Shown here: piece after piece, positions 21,396-32,884 of the stretch
How positions within the stretch are numbered: position 1 is the first letter of the stretch
Layout of the letters: every line of letters begins with the position of its first letter
Assembly: GCA_025716855.1 (NCBI GenBank)
Contig: JAIXMQ010000039.1
Location: forward strand, 234,078-298,077
Direction of reading: 5' to 3'
Length of the DNA: 64,000 nucleotides
Source of the DNA: Pilaira anomala
Lineage: Eukaryota > Mucoromycota > Mucoromycetes > Mucorales > Mucoraceae
Translations under genes and position numbers: made by a program
Notes under the pieces: model-generated
Told to the model about the DNA's origin: nothing
The model's database searches: none
What the model saw: only the letters and a program-made list of their open reading frames with translations

Positions 21396-23530
21396 ATGTT
21401 GATCAAAACCTTATTCACAGCGACAGCCCTTATTTTTTCAACTGTTACTGCCCAAGCTGGTAAGTTTAGCCAAATTAGACTTTTTCCCAATTCTCGTCAC
21501 ACTAAAATTTATTCATCTTTTTCAGTAAGCGGCACTTGCAATCAATACCCAACAAACGCAACATGTTCGGTACTGTCTTTAGATTTTATCAGAAAAAAAA
21601 ACCCAACAAGAATTATACTAACTTGTTTTTTTCTTCTTCTAGACTTACGTTAATTATAATGTTTTTTTACCAGACACTATTAATTTCGCTGTAGTCGAGG
21701 CAAAACTTAAACCTTTAACAGAATTAAAATCATTACTTGCTAATATCAGTCCAAGTTGTGTTGATGTTTACTCTCGTTATTCATGTTCATTAGCATATCC
21801 TAAATGTGAATCTGAAAGAAATAACAGTAAAGTTAAATCTTGTTTTTTACTTGTTTTTATAATTTGTTAAAAAAAAAAAAATCTTTTTTATTATAGCTAT
21901 TCGAGTAGCAGATGCCTGTATGTCATCTTGTGAAGCAGTACATAAGTACTGTGGCAACGTATTCGCATTTTCCGGATCAAATCATCTTTTACCTGATTGT
22001 AACGCTGTTACCTCTATTACAACTAACCATCTTCCTGGCGACGACGTATGCAATAAAATTCCATCAAAATGTAAATTATTATTATATCAAACTTAAACTT
22101 TTTCAAATATTAATTCTATTTTTTTTTTCTAGTTACCGAAGAAGAGTTAAAGGCAAATCAACTTAATGCTGCTGCTTTACCAAGTAATTTTGTAATGAAA
22201 GAGTGTCCTGCTCCTTTCTTAGTTGATTATATTGCTGCTACTGGTTCAGGTGGTACTGTTGATGAAAAGTATTGTCGTTTTGGATGTTGTATTCCTTGCC
22301 CTGCTCAAAACCTCGTAAGTTTTTTTTTTTTTTCTCTTTTACAAAATCTGCCCATAATGATAAACTGACGTAAAATAATAATATAGTTTTATAAAAAAAA
22401 TTGGACTACAAACGGATTTTTAGCAACTGATATTCTTCGTTCCTTATCTGCCGTTCTTTCATTAGTTCTTATTGTTAGTTATTTGGTCTTGCCAGATAAA
22501 AGAAGACACCCCTCCTTATTAATTCTTAACTTGTCTGTTGCAATCTTTCTCTTCAGTATGGTCGCATTTTTCTCTATTGGTAATCCTAAAAGACTTCAGT
22601 GTGCTGCAAATGATATTAGTACTGGAGCAATGGGTAATAATGTAGTTTGTGCCGCTCAAGGTGCTATTTTGATCTTTGGTTCGCTTGCTACTTGTCTTTG
22701 GTGTTCTGCCTTGATTTTAAATCTTCATGTACATACCGTCTGGAACTCTAATTTCTTTACTAACCGCTACATGTTGCTTAATATCATCTGTTGGGGTATC
22801 CCTCTCACCGTCATGTCAGTTGCGATTGGTTTACACGCAATCAAATTTGAGTTTGCTAACCTGTGTCTTGTTTCAATGCAATATATTTTCCCAATGTTCT
22901 TTTATCCATTGGCAGCTATTGTATGTCCTAGTTTCCTTATTCATATCGGTACCTTCTTTTATATTGCTAAAATTGCTGTTCGCGAAGGTCTTGAATCCGA
23001 CATGACTCAATCTTTATCTACTGGCACCATAACTGAACGCCCTCCTGGAGTTAGTCGTAAACATGTTATTGTTGCTGTCAAAATTCAATGGAGAGCGCTG
23101 TTATTAGCAGTTATCGCTATTGTTACAGTTTTATTTTATTGGGTAAGATAAACAAAATCGTGTAGTACACTTCTATTTCTCAAGATCTAACTTTTTTTGA
23201 TATATCTTCTAGTTGTTCTACATGACTCAGATGAGTCGTATGACGGATTTACATACAAATCCTATGGCAATTTTAGATTGGCTTGAATGTATGCTTACAC
23301 CAGGAAATGGTCAAAACATTTGTGCTGATGTGATTAGCCCTCATTTACCTCCATTCCCACTCATGATTGTGGCCGAGATTTTGGTTAGTAGTATTGGTAC
23401 CTTTGTGTTCCTTACTTTTGGAAAACGTTCTTTATGGCGCGAATGGAATGATTTGATCTACGACACACGTATGAGAATGAGAGGAAGAGGTGGTCTCGAG
23501 AAGCATGGTGAACAGTTCTTTGCACTTTAA
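21396..23530 (+). CDS. Frizzled/Smoothened-like receptor with cysteine-rich domain
   Basis: Seven exons (21396-21459, 21526-21569, 21643-21826, 21897-22070, 22133-22314, 22387-23142, 23213-23530) give 573 aa. A signal peptide (~1-21) ends TAQA. Residues ~23-140 form a Frizzled-type cysteine-rich domain, with CNQYPTNATC, SPSCVDVYSRYSCSLAYPKC and ADACMSSCEAVHKYC in order. A further cysteine cluster precedes the membrane (CRFGCCIPCP). Seven hydrophobic segments follow from ~residue 225. Just after the seventh helix is GKRSLWREW, at the place where animal Frizzleds have KTxxxW, but one residue shorter and without the Thr. Frizzled-like receptors have been reported from Mucoromycota. The ligand is unknown, and Wnt and Dishevelled are not known from fungi. 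The start is set by the signal peptide. Confidence 0.88.
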
Positions 23531-23677
23531 AAATTACTTTTAGCTCTTATATACAAACCATTTTCCTTTATATATATATAATTCAATTTTATTATTATTT
23601 TCAAAAAAGAACAACAACTTTATTCCTTTATTATTACGTAACCATTAATTAGCTTTTTTTTGTCATGTTTTACAATA

Positions 23678-23717
<40 letters not shown>

Positions 23718-25026
23718 TTTACACATATTTAATATTCCTTTCTTTTATATTCTACTGGATTAGATTTAATAAAAAGAAAACTTTACATCAATTTATCTAT
23801 TTTTCTGACCTTAAGCATATAGAGAAATATGTTAATTACTGCAATTTAGGGGTAATAGATGAAGCTGTTTTGGGGTTAAGAGAAATCAGGAAAGTTGCAC
23901 ACACATAAATGAGGATTTGTAAAGATTGATTTTAAATGTTTAGTAGGAATCAAAACATATTAGGCGATCCCCTGGATTTTGTGCTAGTGCCCTTTTTTTG
24001 AGTTTTACAATTGAAGTTTTTTTTTTTATTTGAAACGTGTAATATAGGGTAATTTGTTCTATTTTAGAACTAAAAAAAAAAGAGAGAGACTTGTAATTCC
24101 CCACGTTTTGGTTCTGTTACTTTCAGTTGTCTTCAATAGATCAGGATAGCTATTATTGCAGAAACCAACTTATTAATATATTTACATGAGTTTCTTGTCT
24201 TTAAAATAAAGTAAAAAAAGAAACATAATATCATTAATTTGCAATAATTAAAGGATGTATGTATGTAGACAAAATAATTTAGATTGTGGGGCGAAGCAGT
24301 AAAAAGCTTATCTGTTGTTACCCAGACTATGAGTATATTTTCCGACAAGCAAGGACTAATTTGATCATGAGACGCCACCAAGATGTATCCGTGTGTCGCG
24401 CTATAAGTATTTTTTTAAGAGGCGTAAAGAATGATGGTTTTTTTTTTTTGGAAATAGAAAATTCAGGTCAGACAATATAATTTACTTGCATTCGAGTGTA
24501 TTAGGCGTACAGTGCTAAAGAACTAAGCCAATAGCTTTATTCATAACATAAAAAAAAAAGATATGTTGCTATGGGAGTAATATACATATATGCAGGAACA
24601 TATTTATTTCTGCACAATTTTCTAGTTTTTTTAACAGAATCTAAAAAATGATAAGACCAAACAACATTTAAATTTTTTGTTCCTATATTCACTATATACA
24701 CGAAAGGATGTAGAGAACGCGATAAAACACGTGTTAAGGGAAAAAGTAAATTCTCTTACAGACACGGTATTCACTTTTGGAAAAAAAAAAAATAGGGTTG
24801 GCATAATAGAAGCTAAGTACACCTAAACCTTACACAAACATATTTCTACCATTCACTAATACTATAAATCCCCAAATGTCAAAATCAAATTGAATCCAAT
24901 AAAAAAAAAAAAATGATTTATTTAAACTTTTTCATTTTTTTTATTTATTTCAAGAAGGAATAGCAAGTTTCCCAAGCAAAACAAAAAAAAGAAGAGATAT
25001 GTTAGTTAATGTAGTGAGGAAAAGAT
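23531..25026. other. intergenic, 1.5 kb
   Basis: The 3' ends of the Frizzled-like gene and RPS9 converge here. A (CA)n microsatellite lies at 23682-23714. Short open frames are AT-biased and match nothing recognisable. No RNA gene was found. Confidence 0.5.
23682..23714. repeat. (CA)n microsatellite
   Basis: About 16 perfect CA units. Other CA tracts occur at about 38292-38313 and 38801-38820. Confidence 0.9.
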
Positions 25027-25596
25027 TTACTCTTCATCATCCTCAGCGGCATCACCACCAGCAAGAGCTCTCTTTCTCTTGACACGACCAGCACGGCCAC
25101 CACCAAGGGGAGAGGTTAAAGCGAAATCGATGTGCTTTTGAGAATCTAAACGAACAATGAAAGAAGGAACATTGACGATTTGCTTACCAACACGGATGTG
25201 ACGTTGACGGATCAAGACACGAGCGTGATGGATAGACTTGGCAAGACCCAACTTGAAAACTTGGGTTTGGAGACGACGTTCCAAGAAATCTTCAATCTTG
25301 AGGGCAAGAACGTAATCGAGCTTCATGCGAGATTCATCGAGGACACCAATACGAACAAGACGACGAATAAGGGCGTTACCTTCGAAGAGACGACGAGGAT
25401 CCTTCTCATCCAACTTTAAAAGTTCACGAGCAGCACGACGAATCTTGGAAAGGGTAAGTCCGACTCTCCAGATTTCCTTCTTGTTCTTGAGACCGAACTC
25501 ACCGATCAACTTGAGTTCTTGATCGAGACGAGCAGACTCGAAAGGACGCTTGGGGACGTTGGAAGTCTTGCTATAGTTTCTGACGGTACCAGTCAT
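25027..25596 (-). CDS. RPS9: 40S ribosomal protein S9 (uS4)
   Basis: This single-exon 189 aa protein is full length for the family. Conserved segments include [19 protein letters not shown] near the N terminus, the S4 RNA-binding region [20 protein letters not shown] (~residues 120-145), [14 protein letters not shown], and the acidic end. It is a small-subunit component important for decoding fidelity and early assembly. The codon use is more GC-rich at third positions than in neighbouring genes, as expected for high expression. It is divergent from RPL21, with 420 bases between the starts. Confidence 0.97.
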   Translation of the reverse strand: MTGTVRNYSKTSNVPKRPFESARLDQELKLIGEFGLKNKKEIWRVGLTLSKIRRAARELLKLDEKDPRRLFEGNALIRRLVRIGVLDESRMKLDYVLALKIEDFLERRLQTQVFKLGLAKSIHHARVLIRQRHIRVGKQIVNVPSFIVRLDSQKHIDFALTSPLGGGRAGRVKRKRALAGGDAAEDDEE

Positions 25597-26016
25597 TTTG
25601 TGAAAGAGAAAGAGAAAATTTTTTTTTGAATTCCAAAGGGGAAAAAATAAACAAACCCTTTTTTTTTTTTTGATGGCTTTGAAAATACCGTGACTTGTTT
25701 TAATCTTTTTTTATACTGTGAAAATTTTTTTTCACTGCCAAAATAATAATGAAAAAAAATTTTTAATAGGGGAGGGGTAGTAAATCGTTTAATATGTGCG
25801 GATTGGCGGCGCGCGCGGGGGGAAAGGGCAGTGTGTAAAACTAAAGATTCCCCTTTGAATAACAAAGACTCTTTCTCTTTTTTTTTGTGCAAAGTTTGAC
25901 AGGTAAACTTTTTAATCTTGAATTCGATCTCATGCAACATTCAATCAATAATATTACAAGTATACTTACTCGAAAAACAACTCTCTTCTCTTTCTATTAT
26001 TTAAAACTATTATAGA
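25597..26016. promoter_or_regulatory. bidirectional promoter between RPS9 and RPL21
   Basis: Both ribosomal protein genes start outward from this 420-base gap. It contains a GC-rich island at about 25798-25833 (…GGCGGCGCGCGCGGGGGG…) that stands out sharply in an AT-rich window. An AAACCCTTTT motif lies near 25652. Pyrimidine-rich leaders precede both starts. A shared upstream element would co-regulate the two genes; that role is inference. Confidence 0.6.
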
Positions 26017-26721
26017 ATGCCTCACTCTTTTGGTCGTAAGTATTTTTATTGAATCTTGTTTATCATGTTCATACCTTGTTAATCACTTGTAATAAACTTT
26101 AGTCCGTGCTCGTACCCGTCACATGTTCTCTCGTAAGTTCAGAGAGCATGGTTCTATCCCTCTCTCTACTTACTTGAAGACCTACAAGGTTGGAGATATC
26201 GTTGATATCAAGGCTAATGCTGCCGTCCAAAAGGGTATGCCCCACAAGTTCTACCACGGGTAAATATGACGATGACCACAATAACGAAAAACTACATTTA
26301 TACTCATTCCTTCAATCTTTAGTCGTACCGGTGTCATCTATAACGTCACCAAGTCTGCCGTCGGTGTCCTCGTTCACAAGAACGTTGGTAACCGTTATTT
26401 GGAAAAGCGTGTCAACGTTCGTGTTGAACACATTAAGCACTCCAAGTGTCGTCAAGAGTTCTTGGACCGTGTTGTTACCAACGCTCAAAAGAAGAAGGAA
26501 GCTAAGGCTGCCGGTGGTAAGTTGATTCGATTCTTTTTTTCTTTTCTTTTTTTTTTTCACTGAAAATTTTTTTTTAAATTGTAATGTCTAACTTTTTATT
26601 TCAAATAGTTTCTTTCAACCTTAAGAGAATCCCTGCTCAACCCCGTGAGGCTCGTCATATCTCTACCAAGTTCAACGTTCCCCAAACCATTGCTCCTATT
26701 GCTTACGAGACCCTTTTGTAA
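26017..26721 (+). CDS. RPL21: 60S ribosomal protein L21 (eL21)
   Basis: Four exons (26017-26035, 26103-26259, 26323-26516, 26609-26721) give 160 aa, the normal family length. The start [49 protein letters not shown] and the end [19 protein letters not shown] region are all recognisable. The very short first exon is typical of ribosomal protein genes. Its third codon positions are strongly biased, indicating high expression. Confidence 0.97.
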
Positions 26722-27134
26722 ACAATAAAAAAAAAGTATATTGTTTATTTTAATCATTAAAAAAAAAAAAAACGTTGTTGGTAAATTTTATCTTTCAGCT
26801 TCTTTCTTTTTTATAAAAGTAATGTCTGCACAATAAAACAAATAAAAAGTATTCATATTTTTGATTCAATTTACATGTTTCTTCTCCATTTTAAATGTAG
26901 TTTACATTCTTAATTTTAAAGTTCTATCTATTCTCATCACTATCTTGCAAACCATATCATGATGAGTTGTAGAAAACCAATGCTTTATATCGAATAGATA
27001 GAACTACTGCAACAACTATGAGTAATTTTAAACTCACTAATGCTGACAAAAGTAATCAACCAGGGCAAACAATAAAGCGCTGTGGTTTTCTTTTTCTTCC
27101 TTCTTTTTTTTTTTTTTTTTTTCTTAACCTCAAT
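26722..27134. other. intergenic, 413 bases
   Basis: 3' flank of RPL21 and 5' flank of the LETM1-like gene. It holds a T-tract at about 27102-27122 just upstream of the next ATG and nothing else recognised. Confidence 0.5.
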
Positions 27135-28587
27135 ATGTCGTCAAGACTCTTAAGAATTTCTTTAAGAGCAAATACTAGGTATGGACGCTATAAACATAGA
27201 AAACTAATAGTATACTTACCTCTTTTTTTTTTTTTAGTAGCAGACCTTTGGCTTTGGGCTTCCGTCCTTTGCCATCAGTTAGATACATGGGTGTTATTCA
27301 ACCCAACATTCGAGCTTTTTCTTCTACTTGGATCAAGTACAACAAAGAACAATTAGGTTCTAACAAAGTGACACCTACTTTAGACAATAAACCTGTCACG
27401 CCAGAAACGACAACAACAACAACAACAGCAGCTGAAGAAGTGACCAAAGCTGGTCCTACCTCTCGTATTGGCAAGTTATTTCAACAGTCTAAAGACTTGA
27501 TTCGATTCTATAAAGACGGTTTAAAATTACTTTGGGCGAATAACAAAGAAGCCAAGGCTTTAAAATTGAAAGTAGAAAATGAAGGTTATCAGTTAAATAG
27601 AGCTGAATTCCAATTGATTCAACAATCCAAGAAGGATATGTTGAAGTTGATTCCCTTTGGTTTTGTGTTTATGATTTTACCCGAATCTGTAAAGTGATGC
27701 ATATATGTAAAACAAGTTGGATTATATTTTTATTAATGATTAATTTGTAGATCCCTTTGCTTGTAATGTACGTACCTGGTATGGTTCCTAGAACCTGTCT
27801 TAAAGAATCCCAAATTGTAAGTAAATGATCCTATTTCTTGAAACAAGAATCTTAAAAAGTGTTTTATCGTAGCAAAAAACTCGTGAAAAGTTGGATAAAG
27901 TTCGTCAAGTAATGAGTACAAATGTATTGAGATCTTCAGCAAATATTGATGGTGTAAGTTTTACAAAAAAAAAAAAAAAAAGGAACGATTGATTATGTAA
28001 AATTAACTCGATGATAGATTTCACCTGGAGATTTTTTATCTCTTACCAAATTTCAACGTATTGCCAAACATTACGCATATGATTTTGATTTAAGTAGAAT
28101 TGATAGACCTCATTTAGCATCTTACTGCAGGTATTATTATTATTATTATTATTATTTTTAGATAATATCAATTGTTTGATTAACCTCTTTTTTTCATGTA
28201 TTTATCCAGATTTATGGGGATTAACAAATTTGGTACACAAGGAATGCTCAAGAAAAGACTTGAGAACTATATGAACTATATTGACCAAGATGACAAGGTA
28301 AACGATACGATATATTAGACATTTTATTTACATTTATACTAATAATCTATATACAGCTTCTTTTAAAAGAGAACATTGTCGATGAATTGGACTTGAAGGA
28401 CTTAAGCCAAGCAGTTGAAGAACGCGGTATGAGATCAATTGATTTGGATCAAGATAATATGAGACGTGGATTAAAGTACTGGTTATCTCTTACACAACCA
28501 CCTAATCCTGAAAACAAGATTCCCGTTGGTTTGCTTGTCTTTAGTAGAATGTTTTTACTTAATGCAAACTATAAGCCTAAAAATTAG
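27135..28587 (+). CDS. LETM1/Mdm38-family mitochondrial inner-membrane protein
   Basis: Seven exons (27135-27178, 27238-27688, 27751-27816, 27873-27953, 28018-28130, 28210-28297, 28357-28587) give 357 aa. The N terminus (MSSRLLRISLRANTSSRPL) is basic and Ser-rich, a good mitochondrial presequence. Residues ~100-180 contain the LETM1 core: a RFYKDGLKLLW helix, DMLKLIPFGFVFMILPES and the membrane segment IPLLVMYVPGMVPRTCL. The ribosome-binding-like region follows with ISPGDFLSLTKF and FMGINKFGTQGMLKKRLENY. LETM1 proteins handle K+/H+ exchange and interact with mitochondrial ribosomes. It is shorter than human LETM1 and lacks EF hands, as fungal Mdm38/Ylh47 do. Confidence 0.92.
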
Positions 28588-28670
28588 AAGATAAAAAAAA
28601 AGTAAAATAAAAAAATTTTCTGTATTATTTTCTTTCGCCTTCTTCATTTATTTCCTTGGGGTTTTTGAAC

Positions 28671-30385
28671 ATGAGTCAAGAAAGGGTAATTCATTCATTT
28701 CTATTATATTAAAAGTTCATTGCTGTTTAAATGTATAATAACCTTCCTTCATCAGCTCACACCTGAGCGTGAGCATTCCAATGAAAAAGTAAATCTTTCC
28801 AATATAAGTCCATTTCGATTGTTGTCCATGTTGAGTCGACGTAACGTATATAACAAAAAAAACTAGCCTCATGTTTACCTTTTTAAAAAAAAAAAATTAC
28901 CTCAATAGTCACTCCAGAAGAGCCAAAATTTAATGATATAGTAACCGAAGAAACCAAACCAAAGCCTTATCAACCTTTTGGTTTCCAACCTATTCACGAA
29001 AATTACGCTGCTGAATTCAATAAGAAATATAAATCAATTCCATTTATCGATTTCCGTAAAGACGAAGAAAAAGACTCAAACCTTAGAAAGTTTTGGGAGC
29101 GAAAAAGACGGCATAAAGAAATCGATGATAATGCATCTTTTACAGCAAATTCAGATACGAATTATTCTCGTTTGGATTACATACCAGTGGGAACAAATAT
29201 GGATATAGATGATGATGATGATGATGAAGTTAAATCTTTTAGAACCCAAGATATGTTGAATGAAGAGGAATATAATAATGTGGTGTTGGATAATGAAAAG
29301 ATGATGGAATTAAAGAAAAAGATTGATGAGGAATTTGTAAGAGAAAGTTTATTTTCCAATAATCAAGCGCTACAAAATCAGGTACCACAATCACAAAAGC
29401 TGGAATCCAAAGAACTGCCAAGTCAGCCATTCTTAGATCAAGCAATTAAGGACGAAGCAATCAAAACTCAACCATTGCAAGATGAATATCAATTACCGGT
29501 GCTAAAAAGCCAAGGGTTAGAAATGACGATATACAGTCCTCAGGCCTTAGATGATAACGAAATGGACACTAGAGCGATGAAAGAGAAAATGGATAATTTC
29601 AACGAAGGAGTCGATTGGGGCGATGATGGTCAAGGTTTCTCTGACAATGAAAGTCAAGTAGAGGTAGAGGGGTAAAGTAATTTAAGCAAAAAGATTTAAT
29701 TTGTTAAAATGTATTAATCTAATTGCATTAGTGACACAAGTGCCAATCAGTTTTCATCCGAACTTCAGCTTGCAGGCGAAGAAATCAATGTGTAAACAAA
29801 CTTTATTATAGAAAAATGTGTATTTTTTTGTATTGACATCGATATATTTAGGGAATTGGCTCGTCATCTTGGATATCTTGGTCCGTCTAAACTGTTTAAA
29901 AATAAAATGGCGGTTGATGTCAAGGTTACTGTTGCAGATAAAACAATTAGACAAGCGTAAAGAAACTAAAAAAAAAGAAAAAAAAAAAGCAATTAAGATT
30001 GTCTGTTTTTAACTAACTTGTTACATAGTTCTGATAAGTTTTTCAGCCAACTCATTCGACAAATGAAAGCATATAAAAATAAAAGTACAACCGATCAGTC
30101 TAGTTTTACAGATCATGACATGATTTCATTCATGAAAAGGTATAAAAATGGAAAAATTATTCAAAAAAAGAAAAATAAGGCTTGAAAAAATATCTCATTT
30201 TTGTCTTTTTCTTTGATTTATTTAGACAACGCATAATAAGTGAAAAAACAACAGTAGAGCAACTGGCTTGCAAGTATTTATCAAGGGAACTGTATGATGA
30301 AATCTGTGTTTCTGCTCAGGATCAGAACATTTTGTATCCACAATTGTCTGCTAAGGCACAAGAACAATATGACGCATACTACTAA
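28671..30385 (+). CDS. CENP-T-like histone-fold kinetochore protein
   Basis: Seven exons (28671-28685, 28756-28840, 28909-29671, 29732-29791, 29852-29956, 30029-30139, 30226-30385) give 432 aa. The first ~290 residues are charged and probably disordered, with a DDDDDD run. Residues ~300-410 resemble the CENP-T histone fold: a helix at ELARHLGYLGPSK, the long helix TIRQASDKFFSQLIRQMKAY, then DHDMISFMKRQRIISE, and the trailing segment EQLACKYLSRELYDEI, which corresponds to the conserved LPREL region after the fold. CENP-T links centromeric DNA, with CENP-W, to the Ndc80 complex. Only 83 bases separate it from the LETM1-like gene. Identity rests on the C-terminal region; exon 2's end is chosen to keep frame. 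Confidence 0.78.
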
Positions 30386-30554
30386 AAAAAAAAGGGGGGG
30401 GGGAGAGGAAGAATATATAGAAGGGGGCCTACATAGAACAAGAAGAATAAGAAGAATAAGAAGAAGAAGGGAGATTTGTAGGAGGAAAAGGATGTATATG
30501 TACAGAAATGAATTTTATTTATAAAGATATATATGTATATATATTTTTTTTTTT

Positions 30555-30758
30555 TTACAGTGACTTTATTTTTCTTAATAATGACGATAGTTTACCGGAA
30601 ATTTGGCTTTGATGAAATAATTTTGAATTCCTCAGTTTATCTTTTAAACCTTTTGTGGTACTACTATGGCTACTGTTGCTATGACTACAGATACTTTTGT
30701 AACTATCATCACATAACTCGATTGCAAATTGTGATTCGTCCCAACGTTTTCGTTGTTT

Positions 30759-30790
<32 letters not shown>

Positions 30791-31022
30791 CTTCTGAATT
30801 CTTGTTGTTATTGTTATTGTTATTGTTATTAGTTGCTGATTGATTATTATTAGCTAGAGCGGATACATCTTCCGCATTTTCGCCGCATATTGTGTTACTT
30901 TTTTGTAATGGAAGAGATTTTGATGAAGAATTATAGCTTGATATAGATGAACACAATGAGGGTAAAGGATATGCTGAAGTATTGCTATGTGTACTTTGAT
31001 GATGCTGATGATGACAAGGCAT
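30555..31022 (-). CDS. hypothetical low-complexity protein (155 aa)
   Basis: A single open frame with Ser/Asn/Gln-rich sequence, including an Asn run and a Gln run of about ten residues, then a more ordinary basic C-terminal third (SGKLSSLLRKIKSL). It is convergent with the CENP-T-like gene, 170 bases from its stop. No family is recognised. It could be a real disordered protein or a chance frame over trinucleotide repeats. Confidence 0.4.
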
Positions 31023-31585
31023 TTAATTATTTACAAATCAGAAAAAAATAAAATAAAATAATAAAAAATTATTATAATAAAAAAAAAGAGAGAAAGAGAA
31101 AAAGAAAAAAAGGAAAAAATATTTCATGTGGTGACATATTATATTTATAGGAGGAGGAGAAAGAATAATTATATACGCTCGGGAAAATATTCCAAGTGTT
31201 AGTACAGTATATAAATGGGAATAAGTCATAATTTATTTTTATCAACGTTATATTATTCATATACGATGTGGCTTGTTTTTTATTTTTTTACGTTTTGAAA
31301 TAAGATAAATGATTAAAGATATTTTGTGCAATAGATTCGTTCTAGTCGTAAAATAATTTGATATATCAATTTACCTCTTTCACTCTTTTTCTTTTTTGTT
31401 TACAGAAAAAAAAAAAAAGGGGGGGAAATAACGAGTTTAGTAACTCCTAGCGTTGGGATCTGGATAATGCTTCCAACAAACAATGTATCTAGCCAATTAG
31501 AATAGATTTCGCGGGGAGTAGTGGTCCAAACTTCGTAATTCCGTAACAGCCCATTTTTTTTTTGCCATGCATACTCTTCAGTCTA
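31023..31585. other. intergenic, 560 bases
   Basis: AT-rich flank between the low-complexity ORF and the non-autonomous element. A-tracts and a short G-run (31419-31425) are present. No gene recognised. Confidence 0.45.
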
Positions 31586-31706
31586 CACAACCAGAGGAAA
31601 AGTCTGCGTTTTTGTTTACTTTTTTTTCCAAAAGAGTAATCTATGTTACCCAGGGATAAAATCGCCTTATTGGGATTCAAAAATTTGTTTGTTTACCTTC
31701 CTTCAT

Positions 31707-31768
31707 AAATAAATAAATAGAAAATAAATAGAAAATAAATAGAAAATAAATAGAAAATAAATAGAAAA
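31707..31768. repeat. ~11 bp tandem repeat
   Basis: Five to six copies of AAATAAATAGA inside the non-autonomous element. Confidence 0.8.
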
Positions 31769-32359
31769 TATTCAGAAAACGTAGTTTATTTTTCAGAAGA
31801 AATGGCTACGTAAGCAAAAAAACGGCAAGTTGCTACGTCAGCAAAGACAGATCACAAAAAAAAAAAAAAAAACTCTAAGTCTTTCAGGCTAAGATCAGAA
31901 AGCACAAGGATTTGGCAGATATAATAGCAAGTAAAGCTATGAAAAAAAAAATTAGTACTTCATTCAGCTAATGAATTCAAAGAAATTACTCACATTTTAT
32001 TCATTTTTTGACAAAGAATTAAGTGCTATATAAAAATATTATTCGTAAAGTATTTAAAATAATCAAGATTACTTACCTTCTTACTATTAATGAAAGACGC
32101 GTTGAATTTCTGTCATTAAAGAATAAATCAAATCAAACTACTTACAGTTTACAAAAAAGCAAAGTCTAGAGCGAAAGCATAGAAAGATGTTTATAATTTT
32201 GTCTTCAAAAATAAGTTTTTACGTAAAGGTTACCTTTTGAGACTAGAGCAGCGTTTAAAAGAGCTATAAAATTAAATAGTTAGACGTGTATTGCTCTACG
32301 CGAGTTAACGCTTTTATATATCTTTTCATCAACGTAAGCAGGTTTTTTACTCTTCGGTT

Positions 32360-32420
32360 GTCTCTATAACACGTCGTCTCTATAACACGTCGTCTCTATA
32401 ACACGTCGTCTCTATAACAT
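32360..32420. repeat. 16 bp tandem repeat, ~4 copies
   Basis: Units of GTCTCTATAACACGTC, three perfect and one partial (ending ATAACATG), inside the non-autonomous element. Confidence 0.9.
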
Positions 32421-32610
32421 GATGTTCAGGAATCAAAATGAAGAATAAGTTTTTTTTTTCTAAGTCTTTTTTTTTTCAAAAATCAAATTTTTTCTCTCTC
32501 TCTTTCTTTTTGTCCAATAAAATTTGCCATTTTATCGTCGTACTCAATAAAAAGCCCAAAAAATACACTTTTGTCCATTTGCGCAACCTCATTGCAGCTT
32601 TGTTTTCCAT

Positions 32611-32704
32611 TAAGCTGCACGATAAAGGTTTTGTCTTCCCTTGAGCAGCTTAATAAAGGTTTTGTATTCCCTTGAGCAGCTCAATAAAGGTTTTTGTATT
32701 CCCA
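32611..32704. repeat. ~31 bp tandem repeat, 3 copies
   Basis: Three units containing AGCAGCTTAATAAAGG and TTTTGTATTCCC with small differences, inside the non-autonomous element. Confidence 0.85.
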
Positions 32705-32884
32705 TTAACAGTTGTTTATTTTGAAATATCTGACGTATTTTTTTTCTTCCAATAAAAAGACTTAATTTTTGTAAAAAAAAAAAAATTACTCGGGGAATTT
32801 ACTTTTTGGCTCAAAAATCAAGAAAAACTCTAATTTTTCCTCTGGTTGTGTAGTACATAAACCTAACTCTCCGTCAAATTTCTA

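Larger units (their letters stand above)
31586..32850. mobile_element. non-autonomous TA-flanked DNA element (1,265 bp)
   Basis: Left end CACAACCAGAGGAAAA (31586-31601) and right end TTTTCCTCTGGTTGTG (32835-32850) are perfect 16 bp inverted repeats. TA flanks both (31584-31585 and 32851-32852), and the identity extends one base further out. There is no coding ORF. The interior carries three different tandem repeats. The tip resembles the CACACCCAGAGAG tip of the 4.4 kb transposon at 2219-6642, which also duplicates TA, so a related transposase could mobilise it; that link is inference. Confidence 0.75.

Noticed and set aside
31038..31260. overlapping minus frames rich in Phe/Tyr
   Set aside because: AT-biased and lacking conserved features; treated as non-coding.
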